Positions 1-7,846 of a stretch of 37,118 bases of DNA are shown here, in pieces. Position numbers and translations under genes: made by a program. The stretch's first letter is position 1. The number at the start of each line of letters is the position of its first letter. The notes beneath the pieces are model-generated. The model was not told the DNA's origin. It did not search any database and was given only the letters and a program-made list of their open reading frames with translations. Source of the DNA: a marine gamma proteobacterium HTCC2089 (lineage in GTDB: Bacteria; Pseudomonadota; Gammaproteobacteria; Pseudomonadales; Azotimanducaceae); contig CAJJDH010000027.1 of NCBI GenBank assembly GCA_905182905.1, forward strand, positions 1 to 37,118, given 5' to 3'.

Positions 1-58
1 AACCCTCACATATAGCGTGCAGGTGAAAGCTATCAATTAGGTCGCTGAGGGTTTGCAT
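1..58 (-). CDS. Partial N-terminus of an unidentified, probably SOS-controlled gene
   Basis: An open frame starts with ATG at 58 and runs off the left edge, reading MQTLSDLIDSFHLHAICEG with no stop. An AAAGG stretch about 8 bases upstream of the ATG can serve as ribosome binding site, and a LexA-type operator lies 38-53 bases upstream, which is what makes this frame believable. Nineteen residues are too few to identify it. The pattern (Leu/Ile/Phe spacing ending in a CEG turn) is reminiscent of the N-terminal SAM-like domain of tyrosine recombinases, but this is only an impression. It is divergent from the pdxA-like gene. Confidence 0.35.
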   Translation of the reverse strand, partial: MQTLSDLIDSFHLHAICEG

Positions 59-95
59 TTAGCTAGCCTTTCTAAATTGGTGAAAAGGCTATTTA

Positions 96-111
96 CTGTA
101 CAAATATACAG
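96..111. promoter_or_regulatory. LexA (SOS) box
   Basis: The sequence is CTGT-N8-ACAG with an AT-rich middle, flanked to give TACTGTACAAATATACAGTA. This matches the gammaproteobacterial LexA consensus in both half sites and the extended TA flanks. It lies between the minus-strand partial gene (start at 58) and the plus-strand pdxA-like gene (start near 298). The short distance to 58 favours control of the minus-strand gene. Confidence 0.65.
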
Positions 112-130
112 TATCTCTTGGCAAGAGATA
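112..130. promoter_or_regulatory. Perfect 19-bp palindrome, probable operator
   Basis: TATCTCTTG, a single central G, then CAAGAGATA: a perfect 9+1+9 inverted repeat. A one-base centre cannot make an RNA hairpin loop, so a dimeric repressor or activator site is the better reading. It begins on the base right after the LexA box, so the two proteins would bind adjacent faces of the same promoter. The regulator is not identified. Confidence 0.5.
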
Positions 131-297
131 TTTAGAGTTTTGTTAACTAAAAGTGTTCAAAATGGCGGTGATATGCCGAGCCTATACGCTGCCTCACCGG
201 TACTGCCCAATAACCCTTATCGGCTAGATTAGAATATTGCCTTTAATTTTCTCTACCGCGTTATCATAAGACCTTGTTCCAATCCCAAGTTACCTAT

Positions 298-1356
298 ATG
301 CAGCCGAAAAACCCCACGCAGAATCAGGTCTCCAACACCCACGCAGAGGCTATCGCAAAAACCAAGGGTACTATTGCCATTACCTTGGGTGATCCTGCAG
401 GTATTGGGCCTGAAGTAGTAGTAAAAACGCTATTGGCTCAGCCAACGCTAGAACGCCCTTGGCTCCTCATTGGTAATCTATGGTCGCTGCAAATGGCCGC
501 GGATATGTTGCAAGTGAAGTTGCCTGTCATTCACATGGTTAATGACCTGCATGATGTGCGCGATGGTCTGAATATGGTGGATCTAGAGCATCAACTTCCT
601 CATGATTTCCAGCTGGGTCAAGTTCAAGCGGCTTGCGGTCATGCAGCTGTGGCTGCGGTGGAATATGCGGCTAAAGCTTGTCTCGAAGGGCGGTTAGCGG
701 CCATGGTGACGGCGCCGATAAATAAAGAGGCCATTCATGCTGCCGGTTATGTGGATGACATTGGTCATCAAGAAATCTTAGCGCGACTATCTGGGGTAGA
801 ACGCACGGCAACAATGCTCATGACACCAGGTCTTAAAGTAGTGCATCTTTCTACACATAAATCCCTCATTGAGGCAGCCAAATATGTTACCCAAGACACT
901 GTATTTGCCAAGTTAGAGCTGATCCATGAAACGCTTACGGCTTGGGGTATGCCTCAACCTCGTATCGCTGTTGCGGCACTGAACCCACACGGAGGTGAAG
1001 GTGGGTTGCTGGGCCGAGAAGAAATCGAAGCTATTGCACCAGCCGTACTTCAAGCCCAAGACCAAGGTATTACTGCCACAGGTCCATTGCCGGCAGATTC
1101 AATATTCAACCGGGCCATTGAAGGCGAGTTTGACGTAGTCCTCGCTCTCTATCACGACCAAGGTCATATCGCGATTAAGGTGCATAACTTCCACGAATCG
1201 ACTACTGCGACGCTTGGCATACCTATGGTTCGAACCTCGGTGGACCATGGCACCGCGTTTGATATTGCAGGCCATGGTATAGCCGATGCTACTGGGCTAG
1301 TTGCAGCAATTACAGCTGCCGAAGCCATTGTCAGTAAAAGCTTAAAGGCCTTATAA
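298..1356 (+). CDS. PdxA2/TphB-like NAD-dependent dehydrogenase (4-hydroxythreonine-4-phosphate dehydrogenase family)
   Basis: A 352-residue PdxA-family protein if ATG 298 is used; an in-frame TTG at 274 adds 8 residues and neither has a good Shine-Dalgarno. The family carries out NAD-dependent oxidation, often with decarboxylation, of a hydroxyl next to a carboxylate-bearing carbon. Visible family marks are TLGDPAGIGPE near the N-terminus, metal-ligand histidines in GHQEIL, STHKSL and YHDQGH, NPHGGEGG, and DHGTAFDIAGHG near the C-terminus. The forms YHDQGHI and DHGTAFDIAG fit the PdxA2/TphB paralogues (4-phosphothreonate or dihydrodiol dicarboxylate dehydrogenases) better than the vitamin B6 enzyme. 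The gene is not beside surA/ksgA as biosynthetic pdxA usually is; it heads a run of catabolic genes. No DUF1537 kinase, the usual PdxA2 partner, is seen. A role in pyridoxal phosphate synthesis cannot be excluded. Confidence 0.85.
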   Translation: MQPKNPTQNQVSNTHAEAIAKTKGTIAITLGDPAGIGPEVVVKTLLAQPTLERPWLLIGNLWSLQMAADMLQVKLPVIHMVNDLHDVRDGLNMVDLEHQLPHDFQLGQVQAACGHAAVAAVEYAAKACLEGRLAAMVTAPINKEAIHAAGYVDDIGHQEILARLSGVERTATMLMTPGLKVVHLSTHKSLIEAAKYVTQDTVFAKLELIHETLTAWGMPQPRIAVAALNPHGGEGGLLGREEIEAIAPAVLQAQDQGITATGPLPADSIFNRAIEGEFDVVLALYHDQGHIAIKVHNFHESTTATLGIPMVRTSVDHGTAFDIAGHGIADATGLVAAITAAEAIVSKSLKAL

Positions 1357-1366
1357 GTAGGCTTTT
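1336..1366 (+). terminator. Weak hairpin at the end of the pdxA-like gene
   Basis: AAAAGC pairs with GCTTTT across the stop codon, with CTTA/TAAG able to extend the stem through a bulge, and ends in a short T run. It could be a weak terminator separating this gene from the alcohol dehydrogenase 220 bases on. The interval 1367-1575 shows no gene. Confidence 0.25.
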
Positions 1367-1575
1367 GTCCCAGCGTCGGGGTACTAGGTCTATTAAGTTT
1401 CGCCAAGATATTTTGTGCAATGATTTGCTAGTTCCCCTGCAGATGCTTGGGAGAATTATCTGCCTTGTCAAAGCTGTTTTTGTGCATAATTGAGGTTGTT
1501 TATTTTGCTGGGTAGAGGTGCCTATGGCACACTCTAGCTATTCAATAGTGCATTACTAAAAAGAGGGGAAGAGCC

Positions 1576-2658
1576 ATGAAAGCAGCAGTTTTTCGTGAAG
1601 TGAATAAGCCAATGGAAATCGAAGAGATTTCTGTTTCCAAGCCTGGTCCCAGAGAGGTCCTTATTCGTACTAAGGCTGCGGGTATTTGCCATAGTGATTT
1701 GCATTTTTGGAATGGTAGTTATCCCGGTCAAGTGCCTATGGTTTTGGGGCACGAGAGCGCGGGTGTTGTTGAGCAAGTGGGTAGCGACGTTCACTACGTA
1801 AAACCCGGCGACCACGTTATTACTTGCCTCTCAGTTTTTTGCGGTCATTGTGAGCAGTGTTTAACAGGACATTTGTCGTTATGTAGCGAGCCTGAAACTG
1901 ACAGGTCCCAAGAAGAAGCACCACGCCTTTATCAAAATGATCAAGCGTTAACACAGTTTGCCAAGTTAGGTTCATTTGCCGAGATGATGCTAGTGCACGA
2001 GCATGCCCTCGTTAAAGTTCGTGAAGACATGCCAATGGATAGAGCAGCGCTAATTGGCTGTGGTGTAACCACTGGTGTTGGAGCAGTTATTCATACTGCT
2101 GCTGTAGAGCCAGGCTCAACTGTTGCGGTAATTGGTTGTGGCGGTATTGGTTTATCTGCGATCAACGGTGCGGCTTTGGCCGGTGCCGCGAGAATTATCG
2201 CCGTGGATATGGTGCCATCTAAATTGGAATTAGCGCGCAAATTTGGCGCTACGGATGTGGTTGATGCCAGCGATGGTGAAGCCGTAGGTAAGGTGATCGA
2301 AATGACTGGTGGCGGTGTTCACTATTCATTTGAAGCCATTGGCCTCAAAGCCACTGCTGAACAAGCCTTCCAAATGCTCCGTGCTGGCGGTACTGCCACG
2401 GTCATTGGCATGATACCACCAGGTCAGATGGTTTCCTTACATGGTGTGGATTTCTTGTCAGAGAAAAAAATTCAAGGCTCATTCATGGGTTCAAACCGCT
2501 TCCGCGTAGATATGCCGAGATTTATTGATTTCTATCTGCAAGGCAAATTGCATTTGGATGATCTCATTTCAAACCGCATCGCGCTGTCCGATATCAATGA
2601 AGGTATGGAAGCCCTTAAGACAGGTGAAATCGCGCGTAGCGTGATTATGTTCGACTAG
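1576..2658 (+). CDS. Zinc-dependent alcohol dehydrogenase (medium-chain dehydrogenase/reductase)
   Basis: A 360-residue cytosolic MDR enzyme, normal length, expected to interconvert an alcohol and an aldehyde or ketone with NAD(P). Catalytic zinc residues are visible as C38-H-S-D41, G58-H-E60 and the later GCG near residue 164. The structural zinc lobe is complete: C89, C92, C95 and C103. A Rossmann fold follows (VIGCGGIGLSAINGA, about residue 176), with an acidic residue at the end of strand two (AVDMV) that favours NAD. The start is supported by the purine-rich AAGAGGGGAAG just upstream. It is followed after 41 bases by the FAH-family gene, so the two are probably co-transcribed. Substrate is unknown; the catabolic neighbours suggest an intermediate alcohol or hydroxy acid. 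Confidence 0.9.
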   Translation: MKAAVFREVNKPMEIEEISVSKPGPREVLIRTKAAGICHSDLHFWNGSYPGQVPMVLGHESAGVVEQVGSDVHYVKPGDHVITCLSVFCGHCEQCLTGHLSLCSEPETDRSQEEAPRLYQNDQALTQFAKLGSFAEMMLVHEHALVKVREDMPMDRAALIGCGVTTGVGAVIHTAAVEPGSTVAVIGCGGIGLSAINGAALAGAARIIAVDMVPSKLELARKFGATDVVDASDGEAVGKVIEMTGGGVHYSFEAIGLKATAEQAFQMLRAGGTATVIGMIPPGQMVSLHGVDFLSEKKIQGSFMGSNRFRVDMPRFIDFYLQGKLHLDDLISNRIALSDINEGMEALKTGEIARSVIMFD

Positions 2659-2678
2659 TTAGCTAGTAAAGCTAACTA
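2656..2678 (+). other. Intercistronic hairpin
   Basis: TAGTTAGC and GCTAACTA form a perfect 8-bp stem with a 7-base loop, starting on the stop codon of the alcohol dehydrogenase. There is no T run, so it is more likely an mRNA-stabilising or attenuating stem than a terminator. The GGAG of the next gene lies outside it. Confidence 0.35.
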
Positions 2679-2699
2679 ATCAATCGCTAAGGAGAGTGT

Positions 2700-3557
2700 A
2701 TGCGCTGGCTATCATTTGTTCGTAATGGTCAAAATACTTATGGCTATGTAGTTACCGACGAGGCTGGCGTCGAAGGCGTTGTGGATGCCGGCGCCAAAAC
2801 TGAGTATCAGACATTGCGCCAAGCAATTGCTGCACAAGCCCTAGATACTTTGCCTGCTTCTTGTGGTGATCAACCAGATCTGCCGCTAGCTGAGATAACC
2901 TATGCGCCAACTATCACTGACCCTGCGAAGATTCTCTGTGTTGGTTTAAATTATAAAGAGCACCAAGAAGAAACCGGTCGTGGTGGCGAAGGCTTTCCAA
3001 CCATTTTTGTACGCTTTGCGGCGGCACAGATGGGGCACCTCCAACCGATGATTCGCCCTATTGAATCTTCTACCTTAGACTTTGAAGGCGAGATTGCCAT
3101 GATTATTGGCAAGGGCGGGCGTCGTATTAGCCGTGCCAATGCGTTGTCTCATGTCGTAGGTTTCGGAATTTATAATGACGGCAGCGTGCGTGAGTATCAG
3201 CGTCAAACTAGCCAATTTACCCCAGGCAAGAACTTTTCGAATACTGGGGGGTTTGGTCCATGGATGATGACCATGGATGAAATTGGTGACTTGTCTCAAA
3301 TGCACATTACTACTCGATTAAACGGCGAAGTCATGCAGCATGCGCAAGCTAATATGCTGGTCCATGGTTTTGCTGAACTCATAGAATACTGTTCAACATT
3401 TATTGATCTTGAGCCGGGTGATGTCATTGTTACCGGTACACCTGGCGGGGTTGGCGCTGCACGTAAACCTCCAGTGTTTATGGACGATGGCGACCAAATT
3501 GAAGTTGAAGTAAAACCCATCGGCATTTTACGTAATCCAGTAGTGGGTGAAAATTAG
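2700..3557 (+). CDS. Fumarylacetoacetate hydrolase family protein
   Basis: A 285-residue protein of the FAH/HpcE superfamily, which hydrolyses C-C bonds in 1,3-diketo acids, hydrates 2-oxo-enoates, decarboxylates oxaloacetate or isomerises oxo-enoates using Mg2+ or Mn2+. Residues 1-65 form a small N-terminal domain; the catalytic domain begins at KILCVGLNYKEHQEE (about 78). Metal ligands are seen as E129 and E131 in DFEGE and D160 in YNDGSVREYQ; the oxyanion/active-site H88 lies in KEHQEE. GDVIVTGTPGGVG near residue 245 is the family's C-terminal mark. AAGGAGAG sits 6 bases before the ATG. In this operon it probably acts on a ring-cleaved or diketo intermediate. The exact reaction cannot be told from sequence. 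Confidence 0.88.
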   Translation: MRWLSFVRNGQNTYGYVVTDEAGVEGVVDAGAKTEYQTLRQAIAAQALDTLPASCGDQPDLPLAEITYAPTITDPAKILCVGLNYKEHQEETGRGGEGFPTIFVRFAAAQMGHLQPMIRPIESSTLDFEGEIAMIIGKGGRRISRANALSHVVGFGIYNDGSVREYQRQTSQFTPGKNFSNTGGFGPWMMTMDEIGDLSQMHITTRLNGEVMQHAQANMLVHGFAELIEYCSTFIDLEPGDVIVTGTPGGVGAARKPPVFMDDGDQIEVEVKPIGILRNPVVGEN

Positions 3558-3585
3558 TCGTGATACTTATTGGCGCATATAACCG

Positions 3586-5886
3586 GTGAAGTTTGGTATA
3601 GGTCAAAGTGTGCCTCGTTCTGAGGATCCTCGGCTCGTCACTGGCAAAGGCGAGTATACAGCTGATATCAATCGCCCTAATCAACTCTATTTAAGGGTTT
3701 TAAGATCACCCTATGCCCATGGTCATATCAGTGAATTGGATATCACTGACGCACTAGACAGTCCGGGTGTTAAAGCGATTTATCTGGCTAAGGATATTTC
3801 TCATCTTGGTGCCTTGCCTTGTAGAGCTGTACTCAAAGATGCTCAGGGCAATGATGCATATATACCCGACCGCCCCATTTTGGCGGATCGTAAAGTGCTC
3901 TTCGTTGGTCAGGCCATTGCTGGGGTTATCGCCGATACCCCAGAGCACGCCGAAAACGCTATTGAGGCCATCATCCTCAGCGTGGACGATTTGCCGGCGT
4001 GCGCGGACTCTAGTCGCGCTTTAGATCCAGATACTCAGCCACTGCATGACGCGGAGAAATCTAATCTTTGTGTGCATTTTGAAAAAGGCGAAAGTCAGCT
4101 GGTAGATGCTGCATTGGCATCTAGTGCGCATAGGGTCGTTGTAGATCTGGTCAATAATCGAGTAGCACCCAGCCCGTTAGAACCTAGAGCATGTTTAGCC
4201 GAACCTACAGACGAAGGTTATACCCTACATAATCCAAGTCAGGGTGCTGTGGCTCAGAAGCTGGTGTTGAACAAGATATTTTCTTTTGATAAACACCAGC
4301 TTAGATTGATATCTCCAGACACAGGAGGCGGTTTTGGTATCCGCGGAGAAATTCATCCGGAAACCTGTTTAGTACTTTACGCTGCACAGCAATTGGGTGT
4401 GCCGGTTAAATATACCGGTGACAGATCTGAAATGTTTCTTGCCGATTCTCATGGTCGCGACAATCTAACGCAAGCCACGGCGGGTTTTGACAACGATGGG
4501 CGATTAACGGCACTGCGGGTCGAGACAACTGCAAACCTTGGTGCATATTGCTCAGCAGCAGGACCATTTGTTCCGACCATGGCCGGCGGTCGTATAGTGG
4601 GAACCGTTTACAGTATTCCGCATGTTCATCACTCGGTGCGATGTGTGTATACCAATACCATGCCCGTTGCGGCTTATCGTGGTGCTGGACGTCCTGAAGC
4701 CTGTTATGTCATGGAACGGCTTATGCAAGCAGCAGCAAAGCAGTTAGGTATAGATTCTTTGGTTCTACGTAAACGCAACTTTATAACGTCAGAGCAAATG
4801 CCCTATACCCTGCCTTCAGGGGTTGTTTTGAGTAGTGGTGAGTTTGCGCAAACTCAGGATTTAGCCATAGCTAACTCGGACTGGAACGGCTTCCAGGCGC
4901 GTAAACAGGCAAGCGAGGCGCGCGGGTTACTACGCGGGCGTGGCTTAGGGTTTTACGTGGAATCCAGTGGCGGCGGGCCCGAAGAAGAAGCGCGTATAAC
5001 TATTCACGAGAATGGCGCGGTTGATGTAGTTGTCGGTACTTTTTCTCATGGCCAAGGTCATCGCACAACCTACGCTCAAATTCTCAGTGAAACACTAGAT
5101 ATAGATTTTGAGCAGATAAATATCATTCAAGGTGATACTGGCGCTGTCCATTTTGGTGGTGGCACTGGTGGTTCCCGGTCATCACAAATGGGCGGCATTG
5201 CTGTACAACGAGCCGCACTAGGGGTGCTTGAAGACGCGAAAGTGATCGCTGCAGAAATGCTGCAAGTTGAGGTGCCAATGGTTGCTTATGCACAAGGCCA
5301 GTTCTCAGCCTCGAGTACAGATGCCCAAGTAAGTTTGAGTCAAGTAGCTAAAGCTTCTCAAGAAGCACAATTTGGTGGTGCGGGGTTAAGTAAATTGCTT
5401 CGATATAATCGCGGTGAAGGGTTTACCTTTCCCAACGGCTGTCACGTTACCGAGGTCGAGATAGATGCAGAAACAGGTGTTATTAGTGTGGTTGCCTATA
5501 CAGCTGTAGACGACTGCGGGCGTGTCATTAACCCACTGTTGGCTACTGGTCAGGTACACGGTGGAGTGGCTCAAGGTATTGGGCAGGCTTTATATGAAAA
5601 CGTTGTATATAACGAAGAAGGTCAGTTGGTAAGCGGCAGCTTGATGGACTATGCAATGCCTCGAGCATCTCAAATTGGCGATATTCAGGTGAGCTTTAAT
5701 GAGGTGCTAGATCCAAATAACGATCTAGGCGTGAAGGGTATTGGCGAAGGTGGCGCCTGTGCTGCTCCTTCAGCTATCGTAAATGCTGTATTGGATGCGT
5801 TAGCACCCTTGGGTGTTGAGAGTATAGACATGCCGCTCACCCCAGAGCGCGTTTGGCGCAGTATGCTTGCATATAAACCTACGTAG
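3586..5886 (+). CDS. Xanthine dehydrogenase-family molybdopterin-binding subunit (CoxL/AOR-like, form II)
   Basis: A 766-residue large subunit of the xanthine oxidase family, which hydroxylates heterocycles, aldehydes or CO at a molybdenum centre. It starts with GTG at 3586, 28 bases after the FAH gene and without a clear Shine-Dalgarno. The aldehyde oxidase a/b hammerhead domain occupies about residues 1-140. Mo-cofactor marks follow: DTGGGFGIRGEIHPE (about 245), MPVAAYRGAGRPEA (about 365), GTFSHGQGH, and the catalytic Glu721 in GIGEGG. The AYRGAGR motif is the form II type, not the AYRCSFR of true CO dehydrogenase, so CO is an unlikely substrate. No medium FAD subunit and no 2Fe-2S subunit is found on either side or anywhere in the window, so electron transfer must use partners coded elsewhere or be unusual. 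Confidence 0.9.
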   Translation: MKFGIGQSVPRSEDPRLVTGKGEYTADINRPNQLYLRVLRSPYAHGHISELDITDALDSPGVKAIYLAKDISHLGALPCRAVLKDAQGNDAYIPDRPILADRKVLFVGQAIAGVIADTPEHAENAIEAIILSVDDLPACADSSRALDPDTQPLHDAEKSNLCVHFEKGESQLVDAALASSAHRVVVDLVNNRVAPSPLEPRACLAEPTDEGYTLHNPSQGAVAQKLVLNKIFSFDKHQLRLISPDTGGGFGIRGEIHPETCLVLYAAQQLGVPVKYTGDRSEMFLADSHGRDNLTQATAGFDNDGRLTALRVETTANLGAYCSAAGPFVPTMAGGRIVGTVYSIPHVHHSVRCVYTNTMPVAAYRGAGRPEACYVMERLMQAAAKQLGIDSLVLRKRNFITSEQMPYTLPSGVVLSSGEFAQTQDLAIANSDWNGFQARKQASEARGLLRGRGLGFYVESSGGGPEEEARITIHENGAVDVVVGTFSHGQGHRTTYAQILSETLDIDFEQINIIQGDTGAVHFGGGTGGSRSSQMGGIAVQRAALGVLEDAKVIAAEMLQVEVPMVAYAQGQFSASSTDAQVSLSQVAKASQEAQFGGAGLSKLLRYNRGEGFTFPNGCHVTEVEIDAETGVISVVAYTAVDDCGRVINPLLATGQVHGGVAQGIGQALYENVVYNEEGQLVSGSLMDYAMPRASQIGDIQVSFNEVLDPNNDLGVKGIGEGGACAAPSAIVNAVLDALAPLGVESIDMPLTPERVWRSMLAYKPT

Positions 5887-6146
5887 CTGATTTTAGACAA
5901 AGTTAGTAAATAGGTTTTTTCTCCACCTTTTCTTTTTCTTCTTTTCCCTCCCGTACCTCCTGCAGCTCTTATATAAAGCACCTGCTGCATTCGCATAGCT
6001 TGACAGCTCAGGTTAGTCACCTAATAGTACTAATACTAGATCGGGGAGGATTTAGTATCGCCTAAGGGTGCCAAAGGACAAAGGCTATTTGACGGCGGTG
6101 TTTAACACCGCTGGTATTATGGTCGATTTTCTTCAACTCGCTGCTA
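5887..6146. other. Non-coding stretch upstream of the ThDP enzyme
   Basis: No believable gene. It contains a plus-strand pyrimidine tract at 5915-5952 (one A in 38 bases) and a perfect 17-bp palindrome at 6095-6111 (GCGGTGTT, T, AACACCGC). The palindrome could be an operator or a GCGGTG/CACCGC hairpin with a TTTAA loop. Together with the hairpin just downstream this reads as the regulatory region of a separate transcript starting at the ThDP gene. Confidence 0.45.
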
Positions 6147-6183
6147 ATTGACTCCTCCAAGTTCGTCCAATAGAGGAGTCAAT
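6147..6183 (+). promoter_or_regulatory. Shine-Dalgarno-sequestering hairpin
   Basis: ATTGACTCCTC (6147-6157) and GAGGAGTCAAT (6173-6183) are perfect 11-bp inverted repeats around a 15-base loop. The right arm contains the Shine-Dalgarno GAGGAG and ends on the base before the ATG at 6184. Folded RNA would bury the ribosome site completely, so translation probably needs melting, a ligand, a protein or competing pairing. This arrangement also decides the start: the longer frame from TTG 6148 would begin inside the stem. Confidence 0.6.
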
Positions 6184-7842
6184 ATGTCCAGTTTTACCGG
6201 TGCGGATTTGATCGCTGACGCGTTAGCGCAGCTAGAAGTGGAACACGTTTTTGCCATTGTCAGTATCCACAATATGCCCATCTTAGATGCGATCAATCGC
6301 CTGGGTAAAAGTAAGATTATTGATGTGCGGCACGAACAAGCGGGTACCCACGCCGCTGATGGATACGCTAGAGCCAGTGGTAAATTGGGGGTTATGATCG
6401 CCTCTACCGGTCCTGGTACTTCCAACACGGTGACGGGCCTTTATGAAGCTCAGTACGGATCCTCTAGAGTATTAGTGATCACCGGCCAAGCAGAAACGGC
6501 TTTTTACGGGCGAGGCTTGAGTTATGTTCACGAAGCTGAAAATCAAGTTCCTATGCTTGCAGCAGTTTGTCGTAGGGTAGAAAGCCCGCGTCATATAAAT
6601 CAACTAGGCAGCGCTTTCACAGCTGTTATCAACGATATGTACACAGGTCGGGGTGCGCCAGCTGCTATTGAAATACCCATAGATATCCAATACGCCGAAG
6701 CGCGACCAGTACAAGTGACCTTGCCCAGTAATCTAGCTTTTGCGCCAGATGTAGGCGACATAGACAAAGCTGTGGAGGCTCTTGGTCAAGCATCTAAACG
6801 TATTATCGTTGCTGGTGGTGGCGTTATAGCTGCAAATGCTCACAAAGAATTATTGGCCTTGGCCGAGTTGCTCGACGCACCCGTTTTAACCACCGTGGAT
6901 GGGCGTGGTGTCATTCCCGAAGATCATCCATTGTGTATGGGTAACTACTACAACTCCGCGGGCATCTATAATGCTATTCAGGGGGCAGACTTAACCCTCG
7001 CTATCGGTACTAAATTCGCTGTGGGTGTAGATGGACAGTTTGCCGCGCAAACGCCGCCGGGCAAACTTGTACATATAGATATCGACGGCAATATGATCGG
7101 TCGCACTCACCATGCCCATATTGGAGTGCTGGCGGATGCCCAACTATCACTCCAAGCCATCAATAGTCAGAGTCATGAGTTATCGCCAAACGACGGCCAA
7201 TTCAATGCGAAGTTACTAGAGTCTCGGGACGGGGTCCGGCAGGCTATGCGCGGGCGCTTAGGCGAAGATTGGCCCCAAGTTATGGACTGTATTCGCGAGA
7301 AACTCCCGCGAGATAGCGTATTTGTGCGCGACCAAACTATTTCAGCCTATAACTGGGGTAATCAGCAGTTCCCAATCTTGGAGCCTCGTACCTCAATTAA
7401 CCCCACCTCTGGTGCTATTGGCCCTGGCTTTCCTATGAGTATTGGCGCGGCTATTGCTAGTAGTCGAAAAACCTTAGTTATTCACGGTGACGGTGGATTT
7501 ATGTTTCACGCCACCGAGCTTGCCACCTGTGCGCAATATCAGGTGCCGCTAATTATCTGCGTGTTCAATGATTCAGGTTATGGGGTGTTGCGGTGGTTGC
7601 AGCAAAACCGCTTTGGTCGTATCAATGAAACCGATCTTGGCAAAGTAGCTTTTGCGCAAATGGCGCAAAGTATGGGTGTGCCTGCCCAGCGTATTGCCAG
7701 CGTAGAAGAGTTTTCTTACGCAATGGATCTTGCTATGCAAACCTCGGGTCCTTATCTAATAGATGTAGATATGGAGCACTTTGCGCCCATGGAGATATCG
7801 GTCATGCCCAAGCAAAAGTCTGAAGTAGACATTAGAGGTTAA
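6184..7842 (+). CDS. Thiamine diphosphate-dependent enzyme (acetolactate synthase / 2-oxoacid decarboxylase family)
   Basis: A 552-residue three-domain ThDP enzyme: N-terminal pyrimidine-binding domain (about 1-170) with catalytic Glu51 in RHEQAGTHAADGYAR, central domain (about 185-320) with the AGGGV turn, and C-terminal pyrophosphate domain with GDGG at about 435 and the NDS metal site at about 462 (normal 26-residue spacing). It would decarboxylate or ligate a 2-oxo acid, or act on a 2-hydroxyacyl- or oxalyl-CoA. No regulatory ilvN subunit follows, so it is not the anabolic acetolactate synthase. The region usually NLG/NL in biosynthetic enzymes reads NPTSGAIGPGFPMSIGAAIA. Four bases separate it from the next gene. 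Translation is probably controlled by the hairpin over its ribosome site. Exact substrate unknown. Confidence 0.88.
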   Translation: MSSFTGADLIADALAQLEVEHVFAIVSIHNMPILDAINRLGKSKIIDVRHEQAGTHAADGYARASGKLGVMIASTGPGTSNTVTGLYEAQYGSSRVLVITGQAETAFYGRGLSYVHEAENQVPMLAAVCRRVESPRHINQLGSAFTAVINDMYTGRGAPAAIEIPIDIQYAEARPVQVTLPSNLAFAPDVGDIDKAVEALGQASKRIIVAGGGVIAANAHKELLALAELLDAPVLTTVDGRGVIPEDHPLCMGNYYNSAGIYNAIQGADLTLAIGTKFAVGVDGQFAAQTPPGKLVHIDIDGNMIGRTHHAHIGVLADAQLSLQAINSQSHELSPNDGQFNAKLLESRDGVRQAMRGRLGEDWPQVMDCIREKLPRDSVFVRDQTISAYNWGNQQFPILEPRTSINPTSGAIGPGFPMSIGAAIASSRKTLVIHGDGGFMFHATELATCAQYQVPLIICVFNDSGYGVLRWLQQNRFGRINETDLGKVAFAQMAQSMGVPAQRIASVEEFSYAMDLAMQTSGPYLIDVDMEHFAPMEISVMPKQKSEVDIRG

Positions 7843-7846
7843 GGTC

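Noticed and set aside
1465-1505. Sigma-70 promoter for the alcohol dehydrogenase (TTGTCA and CATAAT)
   Set aside because: Spacer is only 14 bases; the alternative TAATTG is a poor -10.
5685-6020. Minus-strand 111-codon frame
   Set aside because: Overlaps the end of the Mo subunit and the pyrimidine tract; composition is that of a shadow frame.
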